Assembly (NCBI GenBank): GCA_007751255.1
Contig: CP036296.1
Span: 2,294,001-2,358,000 of the forward strand
Length of the DNA stretch: 64,000 bases
Source of the DNA: Engelhardtia mirabilis
Lineage (GTDB): Bacteria > Planctomycetota > UBA1135 > GCA-002686595
Reading direction: 5' to 3'
The notes under the pieces are model-generated. The model did no database searches. It had not been told where the DNA came from and saw only the letters and a list, made by a program, of their open reading frames with translations. This document shows positions 48,487-57,681 of this stretch, piece by piece (positions within the stretch are counted from its first letter, which is position 1; every line of letters starts with the position of its first letter). The translations under genes and the position numbers were made by a program.

Positions 48487-50463
48487 ATGCGAAAGCTCAC
48501 GCTTGGCATCGGCCTCGCCCTCGCGGCGTCGCCCAGTCTCGCCCTGGCCCAGATCGAGTCCCCCGGGTCGCCGGCCGCGCTGCTCGCGGACCTGCGCACC
48601 GACGCCGTGCCGATCGAGTTCGTCCAACCCCCTGACGTGGGCTTTCTGAAGGCCGAGGACGCGACCCGCACCGAGCCCGGACCCCTGCGCTACGGCGCGC
48701 TGTTGCCGGTCGACATCAACCCCGCCGAGAACGGCGTGTGGGATCAACTCTCCGACGGCTCGATGGTCTGGCGCTTCAAGGTCTACAGCCCCGGCGCCAA
48801 GTCGATCGGTCTCGAGTTCAGCGACTACTGGATCCCGGAGGGTGCCGAGATCTTCCTCTACGACGACACGCTGGAGCAGGTCCACGGCGCCTACACGTCG
48901 ATCAACAACCAGCCCCACGACCAGATCCAGTTCGCGCCCTTCCCGGGTGATAGCGTGATCTTCGAGTACGTGCAGCCGGCGGACGTCGATGCTCGCCCGC
49001 GCCTGGAGCTGGGCACGGTGATCTACGACTACATGGACCTGTTCGCCCTGGAGGCCGAGCTGATCCTCGAGAACGAGGGCCAGGGGATCGGCGCCGGCGC
49101 CTGCGACGTGAACGTCAACTGCCCAGAGGGCGACCCCTTCCCGCTGCAGAAGCGCTCGGTGGTCCGCACCCTCTCGGGTGGTGGCCTGTGCTCGGCCGTG
49201 CTGGTCAACAACACCGCGGGCGATCAGACGCGCTACGTGCTGAGCGCCTGGCACTGCGGTCAGAGCAGCAACACCGTGTTCCGCTTCAACTACCAGACGG
49301 CGAACTGCACCGGCGGCTCGGCGCCCACGGGACAGCAGGTCTCGGGCGCGACCCAGTTGGTCTCGAACCAGGCCTCCGACGGCCGGATCATGCGGATCAA
49401 CAACAACATCCCGGCCAGCTACAACCCCTTCTACGCGGGCTGGAGCCGCTCGACGACGAATCCGTCCTTCGCCATGTCGATGCACCACCCCGGCGGTGGG
49501 CCGAAGCAGATCGCGATCGACGGCAACGGCGCCACCAAGGCGAACGTGAACATCGGCGGCATCGGTGTCGTGCCGTCCTGGCGCGTCGTCTTCAGCCCCG
49601 GAACGACCGAGGGCGGCAGCTCCGGTAGCCCCCTGTTCGACCAGAACGACCGCGTCCGCGGCACCCTCAGTGGCGGTCCCGCAGGGACCTGCCAGGCCGA
49701 GGGTTTCTACGCGCGCCTCTACGACTTCTGGAACAACGTCAACATCGCCCAGTACCTGGATCCCCTGGGTAGTGGCGCGACGGCTATCGACGGGTTCGAT
49801 CCGAACAACCCCGGTGGCGGCGGCGGAACCTTCCCCGACATCACCAGCATCTCCCCGACGTTCATCACGGCGGTCAACCCGACCTCGCCGGTCTCCGTGA
49901 CCCTGACGGGTACGGGCTTCGAGGACATCACCTCGGTCGAGGTCAACGGCGTTCCGCTCTCGGCCTTCCCGCCGGAGTTCTCGGTGCCCAACGACACGAC
50001 CCTCGTGGTCACTCTGCAGCCGCCTTACAACGCGGGCACGATCAACATCAAGGCGATCGAGGGCACGCAGAGCGACAACATCGACCTCTCGGTCACGTTC
50101 AACACCACCCCGACCATCGACCTGGTCAGCTCGGACCCGAACTTCCTGCTCTCGGCCTTCCCGCTCGAGATCTACATGGGCGGCTTCCCGGGTGACTCGC
50201 ACTTCCTGCTGTTGTCGACCAGCCTGATTCCGTCGACGGTGCCCGGGATCTTCAGCGCGGGGATCGGCAACAACCTGACCAACCTGTTCGGCCTCGGGGT
50301 CTTCACGGTCAACCCGGCCACCGGCTATGCCAAGGTCGAGGGGCCGTTCACCGGAATTCCCACCGGGACCAAGCTCTACTTCCAGTCGGGCGTGCTGAGT
50401 GCCGTCCTCCCGAGCCTGCCCCTGACCATGAGCAACATCGAGTCGGGCACGGTCCTCTTCTAG
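48487..50463 (+). CDS. Secreted lysyl-endopeptidase-like serine protease, paralogue 5 of 6
   Basis: 658 residues. Signal peptide MRKLTLGIGLALAASPSLAL, N-terminal domain, protease with His256 (SAWHCGQ), Asp298 (SDGRIMRI) and Ser379 (GGSSGSPLF; Ser replaces the second Gly of the usual GGP, as in true lysyl endopeptidases as I recall). It ends with TIG-like and C-terminal domains and the tail SNIESGTVLF. The catalytic half is close to paralogue 3, while the C-terminal half differs more (SVTLTGTGFEDITSVEVNG). The leader is A/C-rich, no Shine-Dalgarno. Confidence 0.9.
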   Translation: MRKLTLGIGLALAASPSLALAQIESPGSPAALLADLRTDAVPIEFVQPPDVGFLKAEDATRTEPGPLRYGALLPVDINPAENGVWDQLSDGSMVWRFKVYSPGAKSIGLEFSDYWIPEGAEIFLYDDTLEQVHGAYTSINNQPHDQIQFAPFPGDSVIFEYVQPADVDARPRLELGTVIYDYMDLFALEAELILENEGQGIGAGACDVNVNCPEGDPFPLQKRSVVRTLSGGGLCSAVLVNNTAGDQTRYVLSAWHCGQSSNTVFRFNYQTANCTGGSAPTGQQVSGATQLVSNQASDGRIMRINNNIPASYNPFYAGWSRSTTNPSFAMSMHHPGGGPKQIAIDGNGATKANVNIGGIGVVPSWRVVFSPGTTEGGSSGSPLFDQNDRVRGTLSGGPAGTCQAEGFYARLYDFWNNVNIAQYLDPLGSGATAIDGFDPNNPGGGGGTFPDITSISPTFITAVNPTSPVSVTLTGTGFEDITSVEVNGVPLSAFPPEFSVPNDTTLVVTLQPPYNAGTINIKAIEGTQSDNIDLSVTFNTTPTIDLVSSDPNFLLSAFPLEIYMGGFPGDSHFLLLSTSLIPSTVPGIFSAGIGNNLTNLFGLGVFTVNPATGYAKVEGPFTGIPTGTKLYFQSGVLSAVLPSLPLTMSNIESGTVLF

Positions 50464-50597
50464 GGCCGCTTCTGCCCGAGTCGGTTCCCCGGGTCGGACT
50501 CTCGGGGACTGGGTTCACCGGGCCTTCGCTTCGAGGCCGCCCGCCTGAGCCCGGCCCCGAGGGAGTCCCACCCCTGCGCAACCGACCGACTTCTATC

Positions 50598-50627
50598 GGG
50601 CCCCGCCCCCTCCAGGGGGCGGGGCCC
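50598..50627 (+). terminator. Rho-independent terminator of protease paralogue 5
   Basis: 13-bp perfect GC stem (50598-50610 with 50615-50627), loop TCCA, followed on the plus strand by ATTTTCG. It is the only hairpin in the window with a clear T-run. Confidence 0.85.
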
Positions 50628-50675
50628 ATTTTCGTACCTGCAACCCACTGAGCGGGCCTCGAGGGGCGTTTGACG

Positions 50676-50701
50676 GGTAGGTGACGGAATCGACACCTAC
50701 C
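50676..50701. promoter_or_regulatory. Possible operator dyad upstream of protease paralogue 6
   Basis: Perfect 8-bp inverted repeat GGTAGGTG / CACCTACC (50676-50683 and 50694-50701) with a 10-bp spacer, just after TTTGACG. The spacing, centre to centre about 18 bp, fits a dimeric regulator, but no matching site was seen elsewhere in the window. Confidence 0.35.
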
Positions 50702-50977
50702 TGGCCCCCAATCCGGGCCTAGTATTCAGGATTCCACCGATTCGGGCGCGACTCTCGGGGGCCCGGTACCGTCCAAGCCGTGCCTGAGGAGCGAGACGGC
50801 TCCCCCCCGGATCGCCTTCCTGGCCGCCGCTGGCGGGGCCAGGTTGGACCGTCCGACGCCGTCGGACCGATCGCTCGGCCCTGGAGCCGCCCCCGCCGGG
50901 GGCACGCCGGCGCCCCGATCGGTCCAGAACAACTCTCTCCGCTGATCCCCATCGCCACGACCCAGTCAGCCCATTTC

Positions 50978-52936
50978 ATGCGTAGCCAATCCTGGATCCT
51001 CGTCAGTGCCCTCTTGGCCGCCCCCGCGGCGGCCCAGATCGAGAGCGAAGGCTCTCCGATGGCCGTCCTCCAAGACCTGCGAACCGACGGGGTCCCGATC
51101 GAGTTCGTCCAGCCGCCCGACGTGGGCGCCTACCTGGCCGACGACGAGGTGCGGCCGCCCCTGCCCCTGCGCTACGGGGCCCTGATGCCGGTCTCGATCA
51201 ACCCGGCCGACAACGGCGTCTGGGACGAGTTGGCGGACGGAACCATGGTCTGGCGTTTCAAGGTCTACAGCCCTGGCGCCAAGTCGATTGGCCTCGAGTT
51301 CGACGACTTCTGGCTGCCCGACGGCGCCGAGATCTACCTCTACGACGACACCCTCGAGACGGTCTTCGGGGCCTTCACCTCGATCAACAACCAGCCCCAC
51401 GAGCAGATCGCCTTCGCGCCCTTCCCCGGCGACAGCGTGATCTTCGAGTACGTGCAGCCGACCGGCGTCGAAGACGGCGCGCGCCTGTCCCTGGGCACGG
51501 TGATCTACGACTACCGCAATGTCTTCAACCTGGAGGCCGAGCTCGACGCTCAGGCCGCTCAGGCGGGTGGCAGCGGCGCGGGAGGCTCCTGTACCGTCAA
51601 CGTCAACTGCTCCGAAGGCGATGCCTGGGAGCAGCAGAAGCGCGCCACGGTCCGCACCCTTTCCAATGGCGGGCTGTGCTCCGGCGCCCTGGTCAACAAC
51701 ACCGCGGGTGACGGGACCCCGTACGTCTACACCGCCTGGCACTGCAACCAGGGCAGCAACACCGTCTTCCGCTTCAACTACCAGACGGCCAACTGCAACG
51801 GCGGGAGCGCGCCGACGAACCAGAACGTCTCCGGCGCCACCAACCTGGTCAACCACCAGAGCTCGGACGGGCGCCTCTTGCGGATCAACAACTCGATTCC
51901 GAACAACTACCTGCCCTTCTACGCGGGCTGGCGGAACACGAGCACCAACCCGACCTTCGCCATGTCGATGAACCACCCCGCCGGTGGTCCCAAGAAGATC
52001 TGCGTCGACAACAACGGGGCGACCAAGACCACGGCCAACTTCCAGGGCATCGGGAACGTCTCGGTCTGGCGCTGCTTCTGGAACGTGGGTGAGAGCCAGG
52101 GCGGTTCCTCGGGCGGCCCACTCTTCGACAACAACGGTCGGGCGATCGGCGCCCTGTCCGGCGGGCCGGGTGGCACCTGCGTCGCCACGACCTACTTCGG
52201 GCGGCTGAACGTGTTCTGGAGCAACGCCAACGTGGCCCAGTACCTGGATCCCCTGGGGACCGGGGCGACGGCGATCGCCGGACTCGATCCCTTCGGTGGT
52301 GGCCCCGGCTCCTTCCCGACGGTCGACTCGATCTCGCCCACATCGATCCAGACGGTGAGCCCCAACTCTCCCGTGGTCGCGACCCTCACGGGCACGGGCT
52401 TCGATGGAGCGACGGCGGTCGAGGTCGATGGCACGCCCCTCCCGGCGAGCGACTACGCGATCGTGAACGACACCACGATCACCGTCACGCTCTACCCGCC
52501 CTACAAGGTCGGGACCTACGTGATCAACGTGGTCGAGGGCCTGCTGGACGACAGCATCAACCTCGGTAGCTCCTTCGCGCTGGTCCCCACGATCGACCTG
52601 GTGAACTCGAGCCCCGCGTTCCTTACCAGCACCAGCCCGGCCGAGATCTACATGGGCGGCTTCCCGCTCGAGACGGTCTACCTGACGGGTTCGCTGAGCA
52701 ACGTGCCGTCGGCCTTCCCCGGGGTCGTCAACCTCGGGATCGGCAACAACGGCCTGCAGCTGGTGATCATCGGCATCTTCACCGTCGATCCGCTGCTGGG
52801 CTACGCCAAGACCGAGGTCAACCTGCCCCTGCCGGCCGGCACGACGGTCTACTTCCAGGCCGCCAACCTCAGCGCGATCTTCCCGACCTTCCCCCTGACG
52901 GCCTCGAACATCGAGACCGGCGTGGTCCTGTTCTGA
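50978..52936 (+). CDS. Secreted lysyl-endopeptidase-like serine protease, paralogue 6 of 6
   Basis: 652 residues. Signal peptide MRSQSWILVSALLAAPAAAQ, N-terminal domain, protease with His255 (TAWHCNQ), Asp297 (SDGRLLRI) and Ser378 (GGSSGGPLF). The TIG-like and C-terminal domains are the most diverged of the six (ATLTGTGFDGATAVEVDG; tail SNIETGVVLF) and lack the five-residue AFPPE insert seen in the others. The catalytic half is similar to paralogue 1. It is the last gene of the array and its leader has no Shine-Dalgarno. Confidence 0.9.
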   Translation: MRSQSWILVSALLAAPAAAQIESEGSPMAVLQDLRTDGVPIEFVQPPDVGAYLADDEVRPPLPLRYGALMPVSINPADNGVWDELADGTMVWRFKVYSPGAKSIGLEFDDFWLPDGAEIYLYDDTLETVFGAFTSINNQPHEQIAFAPFPGDSVIFEYVQPTGVEDGARLSLGTVIYDYRNVFNLEAELDAQAAQAGGSGAGGSCTVNVNCSEGDAWEQQKRATVRTLSNGGLCSGALVNNTAGDGTPYVYTAWHCNQGSNTVFRFNYQTANCNGGSAPTNQNVSGATNLVNHQSSDGRLLRINNSIPNNYLPFYAGWRNTSTNPTFAMSMNHPAGGPKKICVDNNGATKTTANFQGIGNVSVWRCFWNVGESQGGSSGGPLFDNNGRAIGALSGGPGGTCVATTYFGRLNVFWSNANVAQYLDPLGTGATAIAGLDPFGGGPGSFPTVDSISPTSIQTVSPNSPVVATLTGTGFDGATAVEVDGTPLPASDYAIVNDTTITVTLYPPYKVGTYVINVVEGLLDDSINLGSSFALVPTIDLVNSSPAFLTSTSPAEIYMGGFPLETVYLTGSLSNVPSAFPGVVNLGIGNNGLQLVIIGIFTVDPLLGYAKTEVNLPLPAGTTVYFQAANLSAIFPTFPLTASNIETGVVLF

Positions 52937-52950
52937 TCGCGCCGAAGCCT

Positions 52951-52968
52951 GCCGCCTGATCAGGCGGC
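52951..52968. terminator. Short hairpin after the protease array
   Basis: Palindrome GCCGCCTGATCAGGCGGC, 14 bases after the stop of paralogue 6 and facing the convergent TPR gene. With a 4-6-nt loop it gives a 6-7-bp stem. Weak as a terminator. Confidence 0.35.
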
Positions 52969-53121
52969 GCTGCGAGACCATGGCCCCTCCATCGCAACGG
53001 CGGTGGGGGGGCCTCGTCATTCTGCGTGCTCGGCGTGGACGCCTCGGGCACGGCCCGTTGCGACTCCATCGTGGTAGACACCGGGGCCCGGTTTCGATCG
53101 CCCGTGGGGCCAGGCTCGAAT

Positions 53122-54288
53122 TCAGAGCTCTTCGTCGCCGCCGAGCGCGCGGTAGCGCTCGTAGGCGGCGGCGGAGTCCTCGGTGCGCCCGGCGTCGCGC
53201 AGGGCCCGGGCCAACTCGAGGTGAGCGCCGAGGAACAGCGGGTCCTCGGCCGCGTCGCTCGAAGCCACCGCCGTGAGATCGGCCAGGGCCTCGTCGTTGC
53301 GTCCGGCCGCGCGCAGCAACAGAGCCCGGTTGAGGCGCGGGCGCATGTCGGTGGCATCGCACTCGATGCACGCACCGTATGCCTCGATCGCTCCGGCTGC
53401 ATCGCCGCCCAGGCGCCGCGCCTCGCCCAAGTGAAAACGAGCGCGGCAGTAATCGGGCTGGATCGCGAGCAGGGCCTCGAGTTCGGCCGCCGCGCGATCC
53501 CAGGCCTCCACCTGCATCCAACCCAGGGCCAGGCCCAGGCGCGGCAGGGGCTCGGTGGGGGTCTGGCGCATCTGGAGCCGCCGCACCCGCATGACCTCGT
53601 GCCATTGGCGCAGTTGGTTCGAGCGCTCGAGCAGTTCCTGGGCCTCGGCGCCGGCCCCGCGCTGGGCGGCGTCGCGCGAGAGCAGGTGCCACGCGCTGGG
53701 CGCGTCCTCGTGCAGGGGCGCCAACTCGAGGAAGCGCCGCGCAAAGAGCGCGGCCTGGTCCAGACGACCCGCGCGGGCCTGAACCCGAGCCAGCAGGATC
53801 CAAGCGGCCGGCAGTTCCGGATGGCGCAGGGGCGTGGTTCCGCCCGATTGATCGATCAAGAGCGCGCGCGCCTCGTCGAGCTGGTCGCGCTGCAACGCGA
53901 TCCAAGCCCGTTCGAGGTCTACCCAGCCGATGGTGTCCGGGCTCACGCGGGCCCGCACCAGCAGGGCGTCCGCCTCGCTCTCGCGCCCGGCCTGGAACAG
54001 TGCCCGCGCGACCGTGGCCACCGCGCGACCGTCGCCGGCGAGCATCCCGCCCTCGGCCACCAGGGGCAGACCCAACTCGAGAGCAGGCCCCTGGAGCCCG
54101 AGTTCGAGCCTGGTGAGCAGCTCCTGGAGGGCCTCCACGGCGGCGCGGCTCTCGGCCTTCAGGGGCTGGTCCTGCGTCGCTCCGGACACCTGCGTCTCCG
54201 CGATCAGCGCACAACCGGGCCCCGCCCCCAGGGCGGGGGCGATGGGGGCCGAGGCCATGAACACGAGCGTCGCGAGGCGGAGTTGCAT
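53122..54288 (-). CDS. Exported TPR-repeat protein
   Basis: 388 residues. The N-terminus (MQLRLATLVFMASAPIAPAL) looks like a signal peptide. The remainder is TPR helical pairs, with good matches near the C-terminus (CRARFHLGEARRLGGDAAGAIEAYG, split across helices; AYERYRALGGDEEL at the end). No catalytic motif. It starts 13 bases after the stop of the saccharopine-dehydrogenase-like gene on the same strand, so the two probably form an operon, although a functional link is not obvious. Confidence 0.82.
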   Translation of the reverse strand: MQLRLATLVFMASAPIAPALGAGPGCALIAETQVSGATQDQPLKAESRAAVEALQELLTRLELGLQGPALELGLPLVAEGGMLAGDGRAVATVARALFQAGRESEADALLVRARVSPDTIGWVDLERAWIALQRDQLDEARALLIDQSGGTTPLRHPELPAAWILLARVQARAGRLDQAALFARRFLELAPLHEDAPSAWHLLSRDAAQRGAGAEAQELLERSNQLRQWHEVMRVRRLQMRQTPTEPLPRLGLALGWMQVEAWDRAAAELEALLAIQPDYCRARFHLGEARRLGGDAAGAIEAYGACIECDATDMRPRLNRALLLRAAGRNDEALADLTAVASSDAAEDPLFLGAHLELARALRDAGRTEDSAAAYERYRALGGDEEL

Positions 54289-54301
54289 GGGGCGGTCGAG
54301 C

Positions 54302-55450
54302 CTACCGTGGCAGGCCGAAAGCGAGCCTGACGAACGGGCCGCTGAGGTATTCGCGGGTCGGGATCTGACTCTGGAGCAGGGGCCCGGTCAGGCCGCGCTC
54401 CAGGATCAGTCGTAGGGTCTCGGCCACCCCGGCGGCAGTGGTGGACTGGATCGCCCGCAGATGGCGTCCGCCGACCTCGATCGGATCGCAGACCCAACCG
54501 CGCCGCAGGGCGCGCCGGCGCCCCTGGGAGTCGAGACCCTCGACCGAGGCGAAGATCGCCACCTCGTCGTCGTCGCAGTGGGGGATGGCGGCTTCCATCC
54601 GCTCCTGCAAGCGCGCGGCGCGGTCGGTGCCCGCGCCGATCTCGGCCAGTTGCCGGTCCACCCAGGCGTAGTGCCCGAGGTGGCGCAGGGTCTTGTAGTC
54701 CAGGTGTCGCACCCGTCCTGCCAGGGCGGTGGGCAGGTCAGCGGCGCCCCCGGAGGTGAGGTCCTCCTCGAACTGTCGACCGTCGACCAACAGCGTGCGG
54801 CGTTCGGAGAGGGACTTCACGCGCAAGGTCTCGCCCTCGCGCACCACGATCGCGTCCTCCACGTACTCCGTGGCCACGCCCACCGGACTCCAGGTCCAGC
54901 CGTAGAAGTGCGGTGCGGTCGCGTGCCGGGTCAGCGCGCCCACGCGCATCGCGATCGAGTCGACCCCGTTCACCTCCCAAGTCTCGCAGGCGCGCTCGAA
55001 CAGCGAGTTCGCGAGCACGTTGATGTAGCCGGGTGCCAGGCCGCACTGCAGGGCGAAGCAGGTCGACGCGCCCTGCGCCAGGCCTTGGATCTCCTCGGTC
55101 TCGCGCACGTACTCGGTCAGGTTGAGGTAGTGCAACCCGTGCTCGAGGGCCAGGCGCGCCATGCGCGGAGCCTGTGCTCCTGGCAGGCAGTCGATGATTG
55201 CGTCGGCGCTGGACAGGGCGGCGGTCAACTCCGCACTCACGCCGTCGGCCGGCATGGCGATCGCGACCGGCGGCGGATCCTCGCCGTCCGCAGTCGCGAA
55301 CTCGGCCGCCGAACGCGCGGCGTCGAGGGAGAGGTCTCCGATGGTGACCGCGCAGGGCAGGGTCGGTTCGTTGCGCAGCAGGAGGGCCAGGGCGCGGCCA
55401 ATGCCGCCGCCGCCGGCGATGAAGACGTGGTGTCGATCCGTGGCAGTCAT
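54302..55450 (-). CDS. Saccharopine-dehydrogenase-like NAD(P)-binding oxidoreductase
   Basis: 382-residue cytoplasmic enzyme. The N-terminal Rossmann motif is FIAGGGGIGRALA (about 10-22), then DLSLDAARSAAEFA as the second strand and helix, IDCLPGAQAPRMARLALEHG and the saccharopine-dehydrogenase C-terminal-type region with QCGLAPGYINVLA. The family covers lysine and polyamine metabolism (saccharopine reductase, lysine 6-dehydrogenase, carboxyspermidine dehydrogenase) and others; the substrate cannot be decided here. ATG 55450 is chosen because the Rossmann fold then begins near residue 10. Confidence 0.82.
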   Translation of the reverse strand: MTATDRHHVFIAGGGGIGRALALLLRNEPTLPCAVTIGDLSLDAARSAAEFATADGEDPPPVAIAMPADGVSAELTAALSSADAIIDCLPGAQAPRMARLALEHGLHYLNLTEYVRETEEIQGLAQGASTCFALQCGLAPGYINVLANSLFERACETWEVNGVDSIAMRVGALTRHATAPHFYGWTWSPVGVATEYVEDAIVVREGETLRVKSLSERRTLLVDGRQFEEDLTSGGAADLPTALAGRVRHLDYKTLRHLGHYAWVDRQLAEIGAGTDRAARLQERMEAAIPHCDDDEVAIFASVEGLDSQGRRRALRRGWVCDPIEVGGRHLRAIQSTTAAGVAETLRLILERGLTGPLLQSQIPTREYLSGPFVRLAFGLPR

Positions 55451-55634
55451 GATCGCGCGGGTCGGACCCGCGCCGGACAGTTGGCGCCGCACGGGATCGC
55501 GCGGGCAGGGAATCCGCACGCAGGCGCGCGGCTGGATTGGAAGCGCTCGGGGCCTGCCCGAGCTTGGAAGTCGTGGCCGGAAGCCCTCAATGAAGGGGGC
55601 CCGCCAGCGCTGATCGAGCGCAACAGGTTAGCGA

Positions 55635-57527
55635 CTAGCGCAGTGGCGAGTCCTCGACCAAGCCCTGGCCCTCACGGATCACCAGCCGGCGATCGGCGGC
55701 TCCCGGGCCGAGGCTTTCGACCCGACCCGAGGGCCAACGCACGTCGAGGCGCGCATAGCCCTCGAGGTCGCCGAGCCCGAAGTAGAGCTCCGGCGCCGAG
55801 GACGACTGGTAGCCCTGGGCGGTCATCACCTCGGCCTTGAGCGCGAACTGCTGGGAGTCAGGCGTGCCGCGCGGGAAGGCGGGCACCAGGATGACCGTCG
55901 CACCGTGACCGTCCGCTGGCGTGCGCGGGCCCTGCCCCTCGGCGTGAACGCTCGGCCCCAAGCAACGCACCACCAGGCGATGGGCGTCGGACCCGGTGCG
56001 GTTCATGCCCAAGGCTGCGGGCCCGTCGATCGTGACCAGGACCAGGTCGGGCGCGCCGTCCCCGTCCAGGTCGCCCACGGCGGTTCCGCGAGTGCCGACA
56101 TCACGCGCCAGGATAGATTGCGCCGTTGCGGGTTCGACGGCCTGGGCCCGGGCGTAGGGACCCAGTCGCCAGAGGCCGTCGGGCTGCCCGTACTTGGTGC
56201 CGGTGCTGGGCTCGTCCGCCTGGGGATACACGTGCCCATTAGCGGTGAACAGCTCGAGCCAGCCGTCCCCGTCGAAGTCGACCAGATGCACTCCCCACGA
56301 CAATAGCCGGCGCGTGGCGTTGCCGAGGCCGAGCCTGTAGGTCTGCGTCGTGAAGCCCACGTCGGCCCCGAACAGGACCTGGGTCGGCTCGTCCGAGAAG
56401 TTCGTCACCGCCAGGTCGAAGCGCCCGTCGCGATCGACGTCGCCGACCGCGACGCCCATGCCGGCCTCGGGCATCCCGTCCTGGTTGACGGCCACGCCGG
56501 CCGTGGGGGCGACGTCGCGCAGCCGCCCCGTGCCGTCGTTGATCAAGAGCAGGTTGGCCACCGAATCGTTGGCCACGTAGAGGTCGTCGTCGCCATCGCC
56601 CTCCGCGTCGAAGGCCACCACGCCGAGGGTGAAGCCCGCCGTGTGGTCGGGTAGCCAGGCGGCGGTCTTGTCCTCGAAGGTCCCGTCGCCGCGGCCGCGC
56701 AGAATGCGATCGGACTGGGCCACGAGGCCCCGCGGTCCGCAGTAGACGCTCAGGCCCTTCCATTGGCAGGGCACCGACAGCACGCCATCGCCCAGGGTCC
56801 CGATGGGGGGGGCGACCGGATCCAGGTCGAGGTACTGGCCCAGGTAGGCGTCCAGGTAGCCGTCGCGGTCGGCGTCGAACAGGGCCAGGCTGGTGGTCCA
56901 CAGGGGCACCGAACCGGCTTCCCGGGGCTGGCCGACGACCAGGCGGGCGCCGGGGGCCTCGGCCTCGGTCGGCATGGTGCCCGGGTCGGCCACCGGCACG
57001 AGCCCGCCGGCCTCGCTCTGGAGCAGGACGGCCACGTCGCCGAAACCTCCGACCATCAGATCCGCGCGCCCGTCGCCGTCCAGGTCCCCGGCGCCCAGGC
57101 CTGTCCACCAACCCGAGAGTCCGGGGCCAGGGAGGGGCTCGAAGTGGCCCTCACCGTCGTTGACGAACAGCTCGACGTCCGCGCCGGGGCCGGTGATCAG
57201 ACTCCCGAGCGTGTCGAGGCCCTGGGAGAAGGCCAGGTCCAGGTCGCCGTCACCGCCCAGGTCGAGCAGGGCCACTCCGGCTCCATTGGCCTCCAGGATG
57301 GTCGCCTTGCCGGGTTCGCCGCTGTGGTTGCGGTAGGTCAGCCCGCGGGCGGCCGCCTCGTCCGGAAAGCCCCGCGGCTCGGTCTCGGGGGACTTGTCCT
57401 GGACGCGGGCGGCCGTGCCGGTGTCCGTCACCGGGGCCGAGACCGGGTCCGGATCGGAGCAGGCTGCCAGGCCGGCCAGGGCCAGAAGGGTCGTCAGGCC
57501 GAGCGGGGCGGGGCTGTGTGAGGTCAT
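55635..57527 (-). CDS. FG-GAP repeat lipoprotein of the CRTAC1/ASPIC-UnbV family
   Basis: 630 residues with a lipoprotein signal (LLALAGLAAC, lipid Cys23). The mature protein is a beta-propeller of FG-GAP/VCBS repeats with Ca-binding DxDxDG-like loops: GDLDGDGRADLMVGG, LFDADRDGYLDAYLG, GDVDRDGRFDLAVTN, VDFDGDGWLELFTANG, GDLDGDGAPDLVLV. The C-terminal ASPIC/UnbV-type part has SSSAPELYFGLG and LDVRWPSGRVESL. Such proteins are common in planctomycete genomes. The function is unknown; adhesion or carbohydrate binding is often proposed. It is divergent from the gene at 57682. Confidence 0.92.
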   Translation of the reverse strand: MTSHSPAPLGLTTLLALAGLAACSDPDPVSAPVTDTGTAARVQDKSPETEPRGFPDEAAARGLTYRNHSGEPGKATILEANGAGVALLDLGGDGDLDLAFSQGLDTLGSLITGPGADVELFVNDGEGHFEPLPGPGLSGWWTGLGAGDLDGDGRADLMVGGFGDVAVLLQSEAGGLVPVADPGTMPTEAEAPGARLVVGQPREAGSVPLWTTSLALFDADRDGYLDAYLGQYLDLDPVAPPIGTLGDGVLSVPCQWKGLSVYCGPRGLVAQSDRILRGRGDGTFEDKTAAWLPDHTAGFTLGVVAFDAEGDGDDDLYVANDSVANLLLINDGTGRLRDVAPTAGVAVNQDGMPEAGMGVAVGDVDRDGRFDLAVTNFSDEPTQVLFGADVGFTTQTYRLGLGNATRRLLSWGVHLVDFDGDGWLELFTANGHVYPQADEPSTGTKYGQPDGLWRLGPYARAQAVEPATAQSILARDVGTRGTAVGDLDGDGAPDLVLVTIDGPAALGMNRTGSDAHRLVVRCLGPSVHAEGQGPRTPADGHGATVILVPAFPRGTPDSQQFALKAEVMTAQGYQSSSAPELYFGLGDLEGYARLDVRWPSGRVESLGPGAADRRLVIREGQGLVEDSPLR

Positions 57528-57681
57528 GGGGAGTTGCAGGTCGCGGGGCGGCCGAGGATCCTAACTGCCGCTCGAGGGTCTCCGGCCGTTGACCGTCGGC
57601 GCTTCGGGGCCGTAACCTCTGCGGTTCGCTCCGCGGCTCGATGGTCTCCACGGACCCTCCCGCGACCGGTACCCGATCTCT

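Larger units (their letters stand above)
50464..50977. other. Intergenic region between protease paralogues 5 and 6
   Basis: 514 bp without a gene. It contains the terminator at 50598-50627 and the dyad at 50676-50701. The bases from about 50700 to 50977 are GC-rich with a TAGTAT hexamer near 50720 that could be a -10 for paralogue 6. An open frame running into paralogue 6 has no signal-like start. Confidence 0.5.

Noticed and set aside
50966-54214. Minus-strand open frame of about 1080 codons opposite protease paralogue 6 and the TPR gene
   Set aside because: It spans two convergent real genes, has an Arg/Gly/Ala-rich shadow composition and no conserved motif.
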